Shown here piece by piece: positions 7,366 through 16,985 of a stretch of 34,877 nt of DNA. The DNA lies in NCBI GenBank assembly GCA_026708285.1, contig JAPOVF010000083.1, forward strand, positions 1 through 34,877. Reading direction: 5' to 3'. How positions within the stretch are numbered: the stretch's first letter is position 1; each line of letters opens with the position of its first letter. The notes below the pieces were generated by a model. It did not search any database, was not told the DNA's origin, and was given only the letters and a program-made list of their open reading frames with translations. Position numbers and translations under genes: made by a program. The stretch comes from Acidobacteriota bacterium. Its GTDB lineage: Bacteria; Acidobacteriota; Thermoanaerobaculia; Multivoradales; Multivoraceae.

Positions 7366-9654
7366 CTAGTCGCGGCGCGGACCGCGGCCGCCGCCCGACC
7401 GTGGGCCGCGGCCTCGTCCACCGCGTCCGCCGGGACCGCCGCGTCCGCGTGGGCCGCCGCGTCCACCGCGTCCGCCGGGACCGCCACGACCACCGCGTCC
7501 GCCGGGACCACCCCTGCGGTCGCCGCCGGCGGGCGCCGGGACGCCCATGCCTTCATAGTCCTTGGGATCGAAGTCGGGAGCATCCATGATCACGGCTTTC
7601 CGCGACAGTCGCACCTTGCCCGAGGGATCGATGTCGATCACCTTGACCGTCATCTCGTCACCCTCGGTGACCAGGTCGCCGATCTCGCCGACCCGGTAAG
7701 GGGCAAGTTCGCTGATGTGGACCAGACCGTCCGTACCGGGGAGGATCTCGACGAACGCGCCGAACGGCTCGACCCGGCGCACCTGGCCGGTGTAGACCTT
7801 GTCGACCTCCGGCACCTCGGTCAGGCGTTCGATCATGGCGATCGCCCGATCCGCCGCGGTGGAGTTCGGCGAGGCAACGACGACACGGCCGTCGTCCTCG
7901 ATGTCGATCTGGCAGCCGGTCTCCTCGGTGATGCCGCGGATCGTCTTGCCGCCCGGTCCGATCACGTCGCGAATCCGGTCGCGGGCGACCATCATCACAT
8001 GCAGGCGCGGGGCGTACTCCGACATCTCCTCCCGCGGCTCGCCGATCTCGGCGGCCATGTGGTCGAGGATGTGCAGCCGGCCGGCCTTGGCCTGGGTCAG
8101 CGCCTGGCCCATGATCTCGCGGGTGACTCCGGTGATCTTGATGTCCATCTGCAGGGCGGTGATCCCGCCGCGGGTACCGGCGACCTTGAAGTCCATGTCG
8201 CCGTGATGGTCCTCCTGGCCGGCGATGTCGCTGAGGACGGCGAAGTCCTGGCCGTCCTTGACCAGGCCCATGGCCACGCCCGCTACCGGGGCCAGCATCG
8301 GCACACCGGCGTCGAACAACGCCAGCGAACCGGCGCAGACGGTCGCCATCGACGAGGAACCGTTCGATTCCAGGATCTCCGAGACCACGCGGACCGTGTA
8401 GGGAAAGTCGTCCTCGGTCGGCAGCACCGGAACCAGGGCGCGGCGGGCCAGAACGCCGTGGCCGATCTCGCGCCGGCTGGAACCGCGCAGGAACCGAACC
8501 TCGCCCACCGAGAAGGGCGGGAAGTTGTAGTGGAGGAGGAACTTCTGGTGGGTCTCACCCTCGTACTCCTCGATGATCTGCGCATCCCGGCGGGTGCCGA
8601 GCGTGACCGAGGCGAGAGCCTGGGTCTCGCCACGTGTGAAGAGCGCCGATCCGTGGACGCGGGGCAGGAGCCCCGTGTCGCAGTCGAGCGCCCGGATCTC
8701 ATCGAGCGCGCGGTTGTCGAAGCGCTTGCCCTGCTTCATCACGATCTCTCGGAGCGCCCTGTCCTCGAGTTCGCTGACGATCTTGCCGACCTGTGCGCGC
8801 CGCTCGTCCTCTTCGGGAAGCTGCTCGATGAAGCCGTCTACCACGGCCTTCACCGCATCGCGGCGCTCGAACTTCGCGGGCGTGTTGAGCGCGGCGGTGA
8901 AGTCGTTCCAGATGGCGCTTTCAACCTCCTGCTGGAACTCGGCCGTGTAGGCCTCCGGGGCCTTCCAGTCGGGCTTCTCGAGATTCATCTCGCGAAACAG
9001 CTCCCGCTGCGTGCGAACGATCTTCTGCAGTTCCTGGTGGCCGGCGAAGATGCAGTCGAGGACCACGCTCTCATCGAGCTGGTTGGCTCCGGCCTCGACC
9101 ATGGTGACGGCTTCCTCGGTGCCGACCACGATCAGATCGAGGTCCGAGACGTCCCGCTCGGCGCCCGTGGGGTTGAACACGATCTCGTCGTCGATCAGCC
9201 CGACACGCACCGCCCCTACGGGGTGGTAGAAGGGAATGTCGGAGAGCACGAGCGCCGTCGACGCGCCGTTGATCGCGAGGATGTCGGGGTCGTTCTCCTG
9301 GTCGGCGGAGAGCACGAAGGAGATGATCTGCGTCTCGTGGAAGTACCCCTGTGGGAAGAGCGGCCTGAGCGGCCGATCGGTAAGACGGCAGGTGATGATC
9401 TCCTTCTCGGAGGGGCGTCCTTCGCGCTTGAAGAAGCCGCCGGGGATGCGGCCCGCCGCCGACGTGTACTCGCGGTAGTCGACCGTCAGGGGCAGAAAGC
9501 CTCGCGGGTTGCTGTCCGGCGCCATGCAGGCGGTGGTCAGCACGATCGTCTCGCCGAGCTGTACGGTGCAGGAACCGTTCGCCTGCTTGGCCAGGCGCCC
9601 GGATTCCAGGGTCATGGTGGAGTTCCCGATGGGGATGTCCTTGGTGAACTTCAT
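7366..9654 (-). CDS. pnp: Polynucleotide phosphorylase with an RGG-rich tail
   Basis: Phosphorolytic 3'-5' exoribonuclease and RNA tailing enzyme, normally a trimeric degradosome component. Domain order is complete: first RNase PH domain from the N-terminus, helical linker, second RNase PH domain with GSSSMATVC and GITALQMDIKITG, then a KH domain (RDRIRDVIGPGGKTIRGITEETG) and an S1 domain (GQVRRVEPFGAFVEILPGTD). Length is 762 residues versus about 700 usually. The extra 59 residues (about 704-762) form a Gly/Arg/Pro tail made of GGRGG and GGPGG units, likely an RNA-binding extension. I start at ATG 9654 (MKFTKDIPIGNS), which has a purine-rich AAGGAAG upstream; an in-frame codon at 9702 would add 16 atypical residues. 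It follows rpsO, the classic rpsO-pnp arrangement. Confidence 0.96.
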   Translation of the reverse strand: MKFTKDIPIGNSTMTLESGRLAKQANGSCTVQLGETIVLTTACMAPDSNPRGFLPLTVDYREYTSAAGRIPGGFFKREGRPSEKEIITCRLTDRPLRPLFPQGYFHETQIISFVLSADQENDPDILAINGASTALVLSDIPFYHPVGAVRVGLIDDEIVFNPTGAERDVSDLDLIVVGTEEAVTMVEAGANQLDESVVLDCIFAGHQELQKIVRTQRELFREMNLEKPDWKAPEAYTAEFQQEVESAIWNDFTAALNTPAKFERRDAVKAVVDGFIEQLPEEDERRAQVGKIVSELEDRALREIVMKQGKRFDNRALDEIRALDCDTGLLPRVHGSALFTRGETQALASVTLGTRRDAQIIEEYEGETHQKFLLHYNFPPFSVGEVRFLRGSSRREIGHGVLARRALVPVLPTEDDFPYTVRVVSEILESNGSSSMATVCAGSLALFDAGVPMLAPVAGVAMGLVKDGQDFAVLSDIAGQEDHHGDMDFKVAGTRGGITALQMDIKITGVTREIMGQALTQAKAGRLHILDHMAAEIGEPREEMSEYAPRLHVMMVARDRIRDVIGPGGKTIRGITEETGCQIDIEDDGRVVVASPNSTAADRAIAMIERLTEVPEVDKVYTGQVRRVEPFGAFVEILPGTDGLVHISELAPYRVGEIGDLVTEGDEMTVKVIDIDPSGKVRLSRKAVIMDAPDFDPKDYEGMGVPAPAGGDRRGGPGGRGGRGGPGGRGGRGGPRGRGGPGGRGGRGRGPRSGGGRGPRRD
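7369..7545 (-). repeat. Low-complexity repeat encoding the RGG tail of PNPase
   Basis: The 3' end of pnp is built from imperfect short repeats of CCG/CGT-rich units on the plus strand (for example CCACCGCGTCCGCCGGGACC recurs with changes). They translate to alternating GGRGG, GGPGG and GGPRGRGG. The composition is sharply different from the preceding S1 domain and is the kind of tract that varies in length by slippage. Confidence 0.75.
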
Positions 9655-9791
9655 TGCTTGTTCTCTTGTCTTCCTTGCTCTGTAGTTGCGCCCGCGATTC
9701 AAAGCGGCGGGCAGGTGCCTCGCGTCGGCCAGACGGATCCGTCGTTGGATCTGAACTCACCGGTCGGCGAAGCGGCCGGTTCGGGAGAGGC

Positions 9792-9810
9792 GGAACCGCC
9801 TGGCGGCTCC
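9792..9810 (-). other. rpsO-pnp intergenic hairpin (possible RNA processing site)
   Basis: On the minus strand an imperfect stem of eight to nine pairs forms from GGAGCCGCC and GGCGGTTCC, with one G-U wobble and a tiny loop. It sits 28 bases after the rpsO stop, within the 184-base rpsO-pnp gap. In Escherichia coli the equivalent spacer contains a hairpin cut by RNase III, which starts PNPase autoregulation. A similar role here is inference from position. The absence of a T-run argues against a simple terminator. Confidence 0.4.
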
Positions 9811-9838
9811 GGGCTCTGGCGTTACTTGCGGATGCCCG

Positions 9839-10108
9839 CTACCTGCGAATTCCGAGGCGCTCGATCGTCGTCCGGTAGCGCTCGAAGCTCTGGTTGCGGA
9901 GGTAGCCGAGCAGCCGGCGACGGCGCCCGACCAACTTCAGCAGGCCGCGCCGGCCATGATGGTCCTGCTTGTGGACCTTGAAGTGCTCGGTGAGTTCGTT
10001 GATGCGGTTCGTCAGGAGCGCGACCTGGACTTCAGGGGAACCCGTGTCCGTCTCATGGAGACGGAAGTCACGAATGATCTGGTCCTTCACTTCGGCTGTC
10101 TGTGGCAC
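9839..10108 (-). CDS. rpsO: 30S ribosomal protein S15
   Basis: Primary 16S rRNA-binding protein of the small subunit platform. The start is GTG 10108, which gives exactly 89 residues, the standard S15 length, with GAGGA eight bases upstream; the longer open frame upstream of it has no S15-like sequence. Characteristic segments are the [16 protein letters not shown] and [22 protein letters not shown] runs, then [12 protein letters not shown] and a C-terminal basic helix ending LGIRR. It lies between truB (161 bases upstream) and pnp (184 bases downstream). Confidence 0.97.
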   Translation of the reverse strand: MPQTAEVKDQIIRDFRLHETDTGSPEVQVALLTNRINELTEHFKVHKQDHHGRRGLLKLVGRRRRLLGYLRNQSFERYRTTIERLGIRR

Positions 10109-10194
10109 TCTCTGATTCCTCGCTGACTCTTGCTGGTTTCCTGTGTTGCCTTCCTTCGGTTCCTTCGTCGTTCCTCTGTCCTTTCGCGGCGCGG

Positions 10195-10222
10195 AGTGTA
10201 GCACGGCCGGCCCTGTTGTCCG
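10195..10222 (-). promoter_or_regulatory. Possible promoter for rpsO-pnp
   Basis: Reading the minus strand, CGGACA (10222-10217) is separated by 16 bases from TACACT (10200-10195). Each box matches four of six sigma-70 consensus positions. It lies in the 161-base truB-rpsO gap, about 85 bases upstream of the rpsO start, leaving a purine-rich leader. The match is modest in GC-rich DNA, so this is a candidate only. Confidence 0.35.
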
Positions 10223-10269
10223 TGAGGTCGGTTCTGGGGCCGAACTCCAAGCCTGCGAGGGGTTTGGCC

Positions 10270-11217
10270 TCAATGGAAGACGATCTTCGGCTGCACGACG
10301 GCGAGGCCGCGGTCGCCGATCCGTTCCGCTACCGCACCCACGGCGAGGAACCGGCCGCGGTTGTTCGTGATTTGAACCCAGTCGCCTTCTTCGGCGTCGC
10401 TGCCGGGCGCCAGCACGGACTGTCCGTGTGCGATGCGGCGCTCCTGGGTCGCGTCCATCGTGACGCGGGGAAAGGGTAGGGGAATGTCGTCGAACGGCAC
10501 CCAGGCGACTCCCAGGTCGATGGCCGAAAGCGGTTCGTCGCCCCGCTGGACTGCTTCGAGCCGCCCGGAATCGAGCGCCTCTTCGACTTCGAACGAACCG
10601 ATGCGAAGGCGGCGCAGGGTCGCAAGATGCCCGCCGCAGCCGAGTCGCTCACCCACGTCGTGGGCAAGGGAGCGCGCGTAGGCGCCTGCCGCACAGCTCA
10701 GCCGGAAAGGGATCCGGTCGGGGCCTGGGGCTCCGAGCTGGCCGGTCGCCTCGAATTGGAAGATCTCGACGTCCTTGCCCTCGCGCTCGAACTCCTGCCC
10801 GCGTCGCGCGAGTTCGTAGTACTTGCGGCCGCCGATCTTCTTCGCCGAGTAGGGCGGCGGCAACTGGTGCTGCAGGCCTTCGAAGCGGCGCATCGCTCCG
10901 ACGACCTGCTCGTGCGTCAGATCGGCGGTGCTGCCCTCGAGGATCACCTCGCCGGCCGCGTCGTAGGTGTCGGTCGCGATGCCGAACCGGATCTCGCCTT
11001 CGTAGACCTTGGGTGCGCCGATCAGGAACCGCGTCAGACGGGTACTGCGCCCGACAGTCAGTAGCAGGAGGCCGGTCGCGTTCGGGTCGAGCGTGCCACA
11101 GTGACCGACCTTTCGTTCGGCGAGGGCGCGCCGCGCCGCCCGCACGACGTCGTGCGAAGTGCCTCCCGGCTGCTTGTCGACCAGGAGCAGTCCGTGGCGC
11201 CCGGGCCCCGGGGTCAC
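10270..11217 (-). CDS. truB: tRNA pseudouridine(55) synthase
   Basis: TruB isomerises uridine 55 in the T-loop of tRNAs. The N-terminal [22 protein letters not shown] and the catalytic motif [14 protein letters not shown], with the nucleophilic Asp at residue 44, are clear. Later segments [23 protein letters not shown] and [21 protein letters not shown] also match the family, and the C-terminus has a PUA-like region (HGQSVLAPG onward). The 315-residue length is normal. It starts with GTG 11217, whose GTGA overlaps the nrnA stop by four bases, indicating translational coupling within the rimP-pnp transcript. Confidence 0.96.
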   Translation of the reverse strand: MTPGPGRHGLLLVDKQPGGTSHDVVRAARRALAERKVGHCGTLDPNATGLLLLTVGRSTRLTRFLIGAPKVYEGEIRFGIATDTYDAAGEVILEGSTADLTHEQVVGAMRRFEGLQHQLPPPYSAKKIGGRKYYELARRGQEFEREGKDVEIFQFEATGQLGAPGPDRIPFRLSCAAGAYARSLAHDVGERLGCGGHLATLRRLRIGSFEVEEALDSGRLEAVQRGDEPLSAIDLGVAWVPFDDIPLPFPRVTMDATQERRIAHGQSVLAPGSDAEEGDWVQITNNRGRFLAVGAVAERIGDRGLAVVQPKIVFH

Positions 11218-12248
11218 GTCGCATCCTCACAAGCCGCGGCGGCACGCGCGACGTCTTCCCCGTTCGCCTCCACCGCGGCCCCCAGTTCGGCGATCACCTC
11301 GGTCTCGTCCGTCGTGGTGTCGATCAGGCAGCCGGCGGCGTTCCTGTGGCCGCCGCCGCCGCGCCGGCTGGCGATCGCGCCGACATCGATCCCGCCGCGG
11401 CTGCGCAGGGAGACCTTGATGTCTCCCTCGGAGCGTTCCCGAAACAGCGCCACCGCCTCGACGCCGCGAATCGACCGCGGGTAGTCGATCAAGCCCTCGG
11501 AGTCGGTCGGCGAAGCGCCCGCGCGTTGGAACATCTGCAGTTCCAGACGGACGCTGGCGACTCGTCCGTCACAGTGGAGCCGGAGCGTTCCCAGCACCTC
11601 GCCGAGCAGACGCACGGCGCCTGGAGGCTGGGACTCGTAGAGCCACCCGGCAATCTGCTCGGGGCGGGCGCCGCGCCGGACGAGTTCGGCCGCCGCTTCG
11701 AAGGCCCGCGGGGTGGCGTTCGAGAACCGGAAACTGCCGGTATCGGTCGAGAGTCCGAGATAGAGCGCGTTCGCCGTTGCCGGGTCGACCGGAGCGTCGA
11801 GGGCGTGCGCCAGACGAAGCACCATCTCGGCCACGGCCGGCGCCTCCGTGTCGACCCAGTTGGCGACACCGTAGAGACGGTTGCCCAGGTGATGGTCCAT
11901 GTTCAGGACCTCGAGCCGGCACAGTGCATCCTCCAGGCCGGTGCGGTCGAGTTGGGGGCACTCAAGAGCGACCGCGAAGTCGAACGCCTCGGAAAAGCCG
12001 GGCGGCGGCGTCCGGCCGACGTGGATCGCGGTGTCCGCGATGGCGCCGGCGTAGGTTGCCGGCGCCGGATCGACGTTCCAGATCGTGGCGGATCGTCCGG
12101 TCGCCCGAAGGATCCGCGCCAGCGCGACCTCCGAACCGATGGCGTCGCCGTCCGGGTGGGCGTGGCTCGAGAGCAGGAAGCTCCTCCCGCCCAGGAGGGC
12201 GTCCAGGAACTCGTCGGGGACGGCGGGGGAGGTCTTGAGGGCGTTCAC
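11214..12248 (-). CDS. nrnA: DHH-family oligoribonuclease/pAp phosphatase, NrnA-like
   Basis: DHH/DHHA1 phosphoesterase related to NrnA, which degrades short oligoribonucleotides and/or dephosphorylates pAp; a metal-dependent cytoplasmic enzyme. Motif I is SHAHPDGDAIGSE (residues 28-40), the DHH motif is NMDHHLGN (116-123), and the DHHA1 domain ends with GGGGHRNAAG (297-306). The usual second-motif Asp appears replaced by Glu in VALECPQLDRTG (about 93-104). The gene sits between rbfA and truB, a common arrangement in bacterial nusA operons. Its GTG start overlaps the rbfA stop by four bases. Length is 344 residues, normal to slightly long. Confidence 0.9.
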   Translation of the reverse strand: MNALKTSPAVPDEFLDALLGGRSFLLSSHAHPDGDAIGSEVALARILRATGRSATIWNVDPAPATYAGAIADTAIHVGRTPPPGFSEAFDFAVALECPQLDRTGLEDALCRLEVLNMDHHLGNRLYGVANWVDTEAPAVAEMVLRLAHALDAPVDPATANALYLGLSTDTGSFRFSNATPRAFEAAAELVRRGARPEQIAGWLYESQPPGAVRLLGEVLGTLRLHCDGRVASVRLELQMFQRAGASPTDSEGLIDYPRSIRGVEAVALFRERSEGDIKVSLRSRGGIDVGAIASRRGGGGHRNAAGCLIDTTTDETEVIAELGAAVEANGEDVARAAAACEDAT

Positions 12249-12580
12249 AGGTCCTTGAGAAGCTGGTCGATCCGCTCGGCGTGCTCGGCGCCGCGATAGA
12301 GCTCGAAGTGAAGTTCCGGCGTCCGCCTCAGACGCAGGCGCCGGCCGAGGCGGCCGCGAATGAAGCCGGCCGCCCGGCGCACGGCCCGGATCGCCGTCTT
12401 GCGTTCATCCTCGTCGCCGAGCACGGAGAGCAGGATGCGTGCGTGACTGCGATCCGCGCTCAACGTGAGATCCGCGATGCTGGCGAGAGCCGCCCTGGGA
12501 TCCTGGACTTCGCGGCGCAGAATGTCCGTCAACTCCCGGCGCAGCAGATCGCGTGCGCGGGCCTGGGAAACCGATTTCAC
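12245..12580 (-). CDS. rbfA: Ribosome-binding factor A
   Basis: RbfA, a small KH-fold protein needed for late 30S maturation and 16S 5'-end processing. The 111-residue protein shows the family pattern: N-terminal basic helix (ARDLLRRELTDILRREVQDPR), strand DLTLSADRSHARILLSVLG, and the KH-like AAGFIRGRLGRRLRLRRTPELHFELYRG. It begins at GTG 12580, four bases after the infB stop, and its stop overlaps nrnA by four bases, so it is embedded in the operon. Confidence 0.95.
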   Translation of the reverse strand: MKSVSQARARDLLRRELTDILRREVQDPRAALASIADLTLSADRSHARILLSVLGDEDERKTAIRAVRRAAGFIRGRLGRRLRLRRTPELHFELYRGAEHAERIDQLLKDL

Positions 12581-12584
12581 CGGA

Positions 12585-15008
12585 TCAGAGGGTAGGCGCG
12601 ACGGCCTCGTGGTCGAAGGCCTCGATCAGGTCGCCGGGTTTCACGTCCTGGAAGCGGTCGATACCGATTCCGCAGTCGAAGCCGCTCCGCACTTCGGCCG
12701 TATCGTCCTTGAACCGGCGCAGGGAGCCGATGCGGCCCTCGTGGACGACCACGCTGTCGCGTACGAGCCGGATCTGCGCGCTGCGCGGGATGACTCCCGC
12801 GACCACGTGGCAACCGGCGACCATGCCGACCTTCGGCACCTTGAAGACCTCGCGCACTTCGGCCCGGCCCATGGAGACCTCACGGTAGGTCGGCTCCAGC
12901 AGTCCGGTCATCGCCGCGAGCAGCTCCTCCGTCAGTTCGTAGATCACCGTGTGCAGCCGTACCTCGACGTCCTCCTTGGCGGCGAGATCGGCGGCGTTGC
13001 GCTCGGGCCGGACGTTGAAGCCGTAGATGATCGCTCCCGCGGCCGATGCCAGGAGCACATCGTGGGTGGTGACGGCGCCGACGGCGGCGCGGATCACGCG
13101 TACCTTCACCTTGTCCGTCGAGACCTTCTGCAGGGTGTCCCGGAGCACCTCGACCGAGCCCTGGACGTCCGCCTTGAGGACGACGGGCAGTTCCTTGACC
13201 TCGCCCTCCTTGAGGCTCGCGAAGAGGCTCTCCAGCGAGACGCCGCCCGTGCTGGGGGCGAGTTCGCTGCGGCGCTTCTCCTCACGACGGAACTCGGCGA
13301 TCGAGCGCGCCTTCGCTTCCTTGGCCGCCACCTGGAACGGATCGCCCGCGTCGGGAAGATCATTGAAGCCCGCCACCTCCACTGGCATGGACGGTGGAGC
13401 CTCCTTGACCCGCTTGCCCATGTCGTTCATGAGGGAGCGGACGCGGCCCCAGGTGGAACCGCAAACGAAGACGTCGCCCACGCGCAGGGTGCCGTTCTGA
13501 ACGAGAACCGTGGCCACCGAGCCGCGGCCGGTTTCCTTGCTCGCCTCGATCACGACGCCCTGGGCCTGCAGTTCCGGACTTGCCCGGAGTTCCGCCACCT
13601 CGGCGGTCAGGGCGAGCATTTCGAGCAGATCGTCGATTCCCTCGCCCTTGAGGGCGGAGATCGGCACCGCGATCACGTCGCCGCCCCAGTCCTCGGTCAC
13701 CAGGTCGCGATCCGCCAACTGCTGCTTGACGCGGTCGACGTTGGCGTTCGGCCTGTCGATCTTGTTGATCGCGACCAGGATGGGCACCGACGCGGACTGC
13801 GCATGATCGAGAGCTTCGACGGTCTGCGGCATGACGCCGTCGTCGGCCGCGACGACCAGGACCACGATGTCCGTCACCTTGGCGCCCCGGGCCCGGAGCT
13901 GCGTGAAGGCCTCGTGGCCTGGCGTGTCCAGGAAGGTGATGCGGCCGCCGTTGTTCTCGACCTGGTAGGCCGCGATGTGCTGCGTGATGCCGCCGAACTC
14001 GCCTTCGGTGAGCCTCGACTTGCGAATGGCGTCGAGCAGGGAGGTCTTGCCGTGGTCGACGTGACCCATGATCGTCACGATCGGCGGTCGTTCGACCTGC
14101 GACAGGCCCTCTGCGCTGTCTCCGCCGGCGCCCAGTTCCTCTTCCTGCTCGAGCTGGATCTCCTCTTCGAAGGAGACGATCAGGGCATCGAAACCCATCT
14201 GTTCCGCGAGCTCGACCGCCACATCCGGTTCCAGGACGTGGTTCACGGTTGCCATCACGCCGCGCTCGAACAGCGCCTTGAGCAGATCCTTCGCCTTGAC
14301 CCCCATTTTCTCGGCCAGATCCCGGACCTGTAGACCGTCGGAGACGGTCAGGGTCCGGCGCGGGCCGTCTTCGGCCGGCTTCTCGGCCTCGCGTTCCTGC
14401 TGCCGTTCACGGCGGGTGCGCAGGTCGACGGTGGGTGGAGCCGACGGCGGAGTTTCCAGAGGGGGTTCGGGCTGGGCGCGTGAGACGGTCGCCGCGGTCG
14501 GCGCGGCCGGCGACGTTGCCGGCGCCTGGGCAGGCGAGGCTGCCGGCGTGTCGGTAGGTGGGGCCTGGGGCGTGGCCGCCGGCGCGTCCCGGCTTTCCGG
14601 CGCCGGCGTGCGCGTGGCCCTGGCCGCTTCCTCGGCCGCGATCTCCTTGGCCGCGATCTCCTCAGGGGTCGGAGGCTTCGGTTTCGATTCGGTGGGAGTC
14701 AGAGTGCGGATCGTGTGCTTGTGGACGACCTGCCGCCGCCGGTTCGGGCGCATCGGCCCGGTGGGAGGCCTGAGGCTCGAAATCGGACGGCGACGGGGCG
14801 CGGCCGGGGGCGCCGCGCGGTCGCGCAGGATGACCTCGCGTTGGGGACCGGCGATCTTCTTGCCTTCCAGCAGGGCCTTGATGATGTCCGTGTCGATCAT
14901 CGCGTCTTCGCCCTCTACGCGAACACCGATCGATCGGAACTTGAACAGCAGGTCCTGTTCGGCCACGTTCATCCGCTTGGCCAGGTCCTGGAGCCGGATT
15001 TTTGCCAT
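12585..15008 (-). CDS. infB: Translation initiation factor IF-2
   Basis: GTPase that recruits fMet-tRNA to the 30S subunit and promotes subunit joining. An N-terminal IF2 helical domain ([13 protein letters not shown]..., residues 1-50) is followed by a long Pro/Ala/Thr-rich linker (about 65-215), a second IF2-N domain (about 218-290) and the G domain. The GTP-binding motifs are GHVDHGKT (315-322), DTPGHEAF (361-368) and NKID (415-418), and the C-terminal domains through the fMet-tRNA binding region are complete. 807 residues is normal. ATG 15008 lies 42 bases after the nusA stop. The small YlxR/L7Ae genes often found between nusA and infB are absent. Confidence 0.97.
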   Translation of the reverse strand: MAKIRLQDLAKRMNVAEQDLLFKFRSIGVRVEGEDAMIDTDIIKALLEGKKIAGPQREVILRDRAAPPAAPRRRPISSLRPPTGPMRPNRRRQVVHKHTIRTLTPTESKPKPPTPEEIAAKEIAAEEAARATRTPAPESRDAPAATPQAPPTDTPAASPAQAPATSPAAPTAATVSRAQPEPPLETPPSAPPTVDLRTRRERQQEREAEKPAEDGPRRTLTVSDGLQVRDLAEKMGVKAKDLLKALFERGVMATVNHVLEPDVAVELAEQMGFDALIVSFEEEIQLEQEEELGAGGDSAEGLSQVERPPIVTIMGHVDHGKTSLLDAIRKSRLTEGEFGGITQHIAAYQVENNGGRITFLDTPGHEAFTQLRARGAKVTDIVVLVVAADDGVMPQTVEALDHAQSASVPILVAINKIDRPNANVDRVKQQLADRDLVTEDWGGDVIAVPISALKGEGIDDLLEMLALTAEVAELRASPELQAQGVVIEASKETGRGSVATVLVQNGTLRVGDVFVCGSTWGRVRSLMNDMGKRVKEAPPSMPVEVAGFNDLPDAGDPFQVAAKEAKARSIAEFRREEKRRSELAPSTGGVSLESLFASLKEGEVKELPVVLKADVQGSVEVLRDTLQKVSTDKVKVRVIRAAVGAVTTHDVLLASAAGAIIYGFNVRPERNAADLAAKEDVEVRLHTVIYELTEELLAAMTGLLEPTYREVSMGRAEVREVFKVPKVGMVAGCHVVAGVIPRSAQIRLVRDSVVVHEGRIGSLRRFKDDTAEVRSGFDCGIGIDRFQDVKPGDLIEAFDHEAVAPTL

Positions 15009-15050
15009 GGAGTTCTCGGTTCCCCTTGCGTCGTGTCGGCTCAGGCGCCC

Positions 15051-16490
15051 CTAGGCTGCGCCGTCCCCCGTGTCCTTGTCGTCGCCCTCCTCCGCGCCTC
15101 CGGCCTCTTCCTCGAAGACACGGTTGAGCGCCGCCATGAAGTCATCTTCATCCATCGCGGGGCCGTCGCCCTCAACCGCCGCTTCGCCTGCCTCGGCCGA
15201 TTCGGAACGTGCGGCGGTCCATTCGAGGATCGACGCGGCCAGCGCCTCGTCGACACCTGGAACCATGGTCAGGGCCTCCAGGCCGGCGTTCTCCAGGTTC
15301 TCGAGTCCATCGAAGCCTGCTTCCGAGAGGGCGATCGCCAGTCCGTCGTCGACTCCCGGGATCTCCGTGAGCTCGAGTTCGTCCGCGCCACGGTCCACGT
15401 TCAGCATCTTCGCCAGGGCGTCGGCGACCTCGTCCTTGACGTCCGTTTCGCTCTTGATGTCGATCCGGGCGCCGATGAGTTCGCTGGCGAGGCGCACGTT
15501 CTGGCCCCGCTTGCCGATCGCCAGCGAGAGCTGCTCGTCCTCGACGATCACGTCGAGGTGCGGCGTCGCGCCTTCGTGGGTCACCGAGACGCGGGTGATC
15601 CGCGCCGGCGCCAGCGCGCTCTGCGCGAAGGTGACCTGATCTTCCGAGTACTCGATGATGTCGATCTTCTCGCCCCGGAGCTCACGGATGATCGACTGTA
15701 CGCGCGACCCCTTCATGCCGACGCAGGCGCCGACCGGGTCGACGTCGCGTTCCCGGCTCAGGACGGCCACTTTGGCGCGTTCGCCGGGAGCGCGCACCGC
15801 CGTCTTGATGACCACGGTGCCGTCGTAGATCTCCGGCACTTCCATTTCGAACAGCTTGACCAGCAGGCGCGGATCGGTGCGGGACATCACGATCTGAGGT
15901 CCCTTGGGCTGCTTGTGCACCTCGACGATCACACCCCGGATCCGCTCGCCCTGGCTGTAGCGCTCGTGGCGGGACTGTTCGCTGCGGGGCACGATCGCCT
16001 CGGTGCGGCCGAGGTCGACGATGATGTCGCCGCGCTCGAAGCGCCTCACCGTGCCGTTGACCACCTCGCCGACGCGGTCCTCGAACTCGCCGTAGATCTT
16101 CTCCCGCTCGGCTTCCCGGACCCGCTGATAGAGCACCTGCTTCGCCGACTGGGCCGCGATCCGGCCCAGCCCCTGAGTGGAGATCGGGATCTCGATCTCC
16201 TCGCCGATCTCGGCGTCCTCCTTGTGCTCGCGTGCCTCTTCGAGAGTCCATTCGGCGAACGGATCTTCGACCTCCTCCACGACCTGGCGGTAGAGGTAGG
16301 CGCTGAACTGACCGGTTTCGCGGTCCATGTAGGAGCGCACGGGCTCCTTGATGTGGTGCTGCTTCTTGGCCGCGGAGGCCACCGCATCCTCGAGGGCCAC
16401 GATCCACCGGTCGAGATCGATGTCCTTCTCGTGGGCGACCTGCCTGAGGACCTCGTTGATGTTCACTTCGGGAGTGTGTGGCTGGACCAT
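15051..16490 (-). CDS. nusA: Transcription termination/antitermination factor NusA
   Basis: RNA polymerase-binding elongation factor that modulates pausing, termination and antitermination. It has an N-terminal polymerase-binding domain (about residues 8-130), an S1 domain (about 137-203), two KH domains (about 232-295 and 300-350, the latter with LSLAIGKRGQNVRLASELIG), a helix-hairpin-helix region (about 375-425) and a strongly acidic tail (430-479). The start is ATG 16490 (MVQPHTPEVNINEVL), with GGGGAA upstream at suitable spacing; the open frame further upstream overlaps rimP in another frame and is not NusA-like. It gives 479 residues and lies 17 bases after rimP. Confidence 0.96.
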   Translation of the reverse strand: MVQPHTPEVNINEVLRQVAHEKDIDLDRWIVALEDAVASAAKKQHHIKEPVRSYMDRETGQFSAYLYRQVVEEVEDPFAEWTLEEAREHKEDAEIGEEIEIPISTQGLGRIAAQSAKQVLYQRVREAEREKIYGEFEDRVGEVVNGTVRRFERGDIIVDLGRTEAIVPRSEQSRHERYSQGERIRGVIVEVHKQPKGPQIVMSRTDPRLLVKLFEMEVPEIYDGTVVIKTAVRAPGERAKVAVLSRERDVDPVGACVGMKGSRVQSIIRELRGEKIDIIEYSEDQVTFAQSALAPARITRVSVTHEGATPHLDVIVEDEQLSLAIGKRGQNVRLASELIGARIDIKSETDVKDEVADALAKMLNVDRGADELELTEIPGVDDGLAIALSEAGFDGLENLENAGLEALTMVPGVDEALAASILEWTAARSESAEAGEAAVEGDGPAMDEDDFMAALNRVFEEEAGGAEEGDDKDTGDGAA

Positions 16491-16507
16491 TGTCGGATTC
16501 CCCGGAG

Positions 16508-16975
16508 TCAGAGTTCGACCAGGAGTCTGGCCTTGTGAATACTGTCGATGGTCAAGGGCATGGTCGTGCCGCTGTCGTCCTCCAGGATGAGTGCGACATC
16601 GGAGGCTTCGGCGCTCAGACCTTCCAGGAGACCACGTACCGTGCGCCGGCTTCCGCTCGCGGCATCGGTGAACGTGACCCTGGCCCGCCGTCCGCGGAAA
16701 CGCTCGTAGTCGGGCGCGCCGTAGAGTTCGCGGTCGAGTCCCGGCGAAGTGACTTCCAGCACGTAACCGGAGGCGGGTCCGAAGTCCTCGGCGTCCAGGA
16801 GGACGGACGCCTCCCTGGAGACGCCGGCGCAGTGCTCGTGGGTGACGCCGTCGGCGTGATCGATCACGAGACGCAGGCTGCTGCCCCGAAACGCGGCGTC
16901 GAGCAACTCGCACGAGTGGCTGGCCGCGAGACGCTCAAGGCGTTGGAGGAAGTCGGAGTCGATGGCGGTTCCCAT
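16508..16975 (-). CDS. rimP: Ribosome maturation factor RimP
   Basis: RimP assists 30S assembly and is the usual first gene of nusA-infB operons. The family is recognisable from the order ERLAASHSCELLDAAFRGSSLRLVIDH, then THEHCAGVSREASVLLDAED and SGYVLEVTSPGLDRELYGAPDYERFRGRRA, followed by the C-terminal SH3-like barrel. ATG 16975 has AGGGA seven bases upstream, directly after the terminator-like stem of the leader, so ribosome binding and the stem are close enough to interact. Length is 155 residues, normal. Confidence 0.94.
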   Translation of the reverse strand: MGTAIDSDFLQRLERLAASHSCELLDAAFRGSSLRLVIDHADGVTHEHCAGVSREASVLLDAEDFGPASGYVLEVTSPGLDRELYGAPDYERFRGRRARVTFTDAASGSRRTVRGLLEGLSAEASDVALILEDDSGTTMPLTIDSIHKARLLVEL

Positions 16976-16985
16976 AAACGTCCCT

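Noticed and set aside
7369-7545. Possible CRISPR-like or VNTR array
   Set aside because: The repeats are short, imperfect and in frame, and translate to an RGG tail; there are no spacers.
7297-9981. An 894-codon plus-strand open frame opposite pnp
   Set aside because: pnp on the other strand has full domain structure; the plus-strand product is Asp/His/Leu/Val-rich low-information sequence typical of a codon shadow.
12465-14333. Long plus-strand frame opposite infB, and similar ones opposite nusA (14715-16538) and valS (20238-22328)
   Set aside because: All are antisense shadows of conserved genes with intact motifs.
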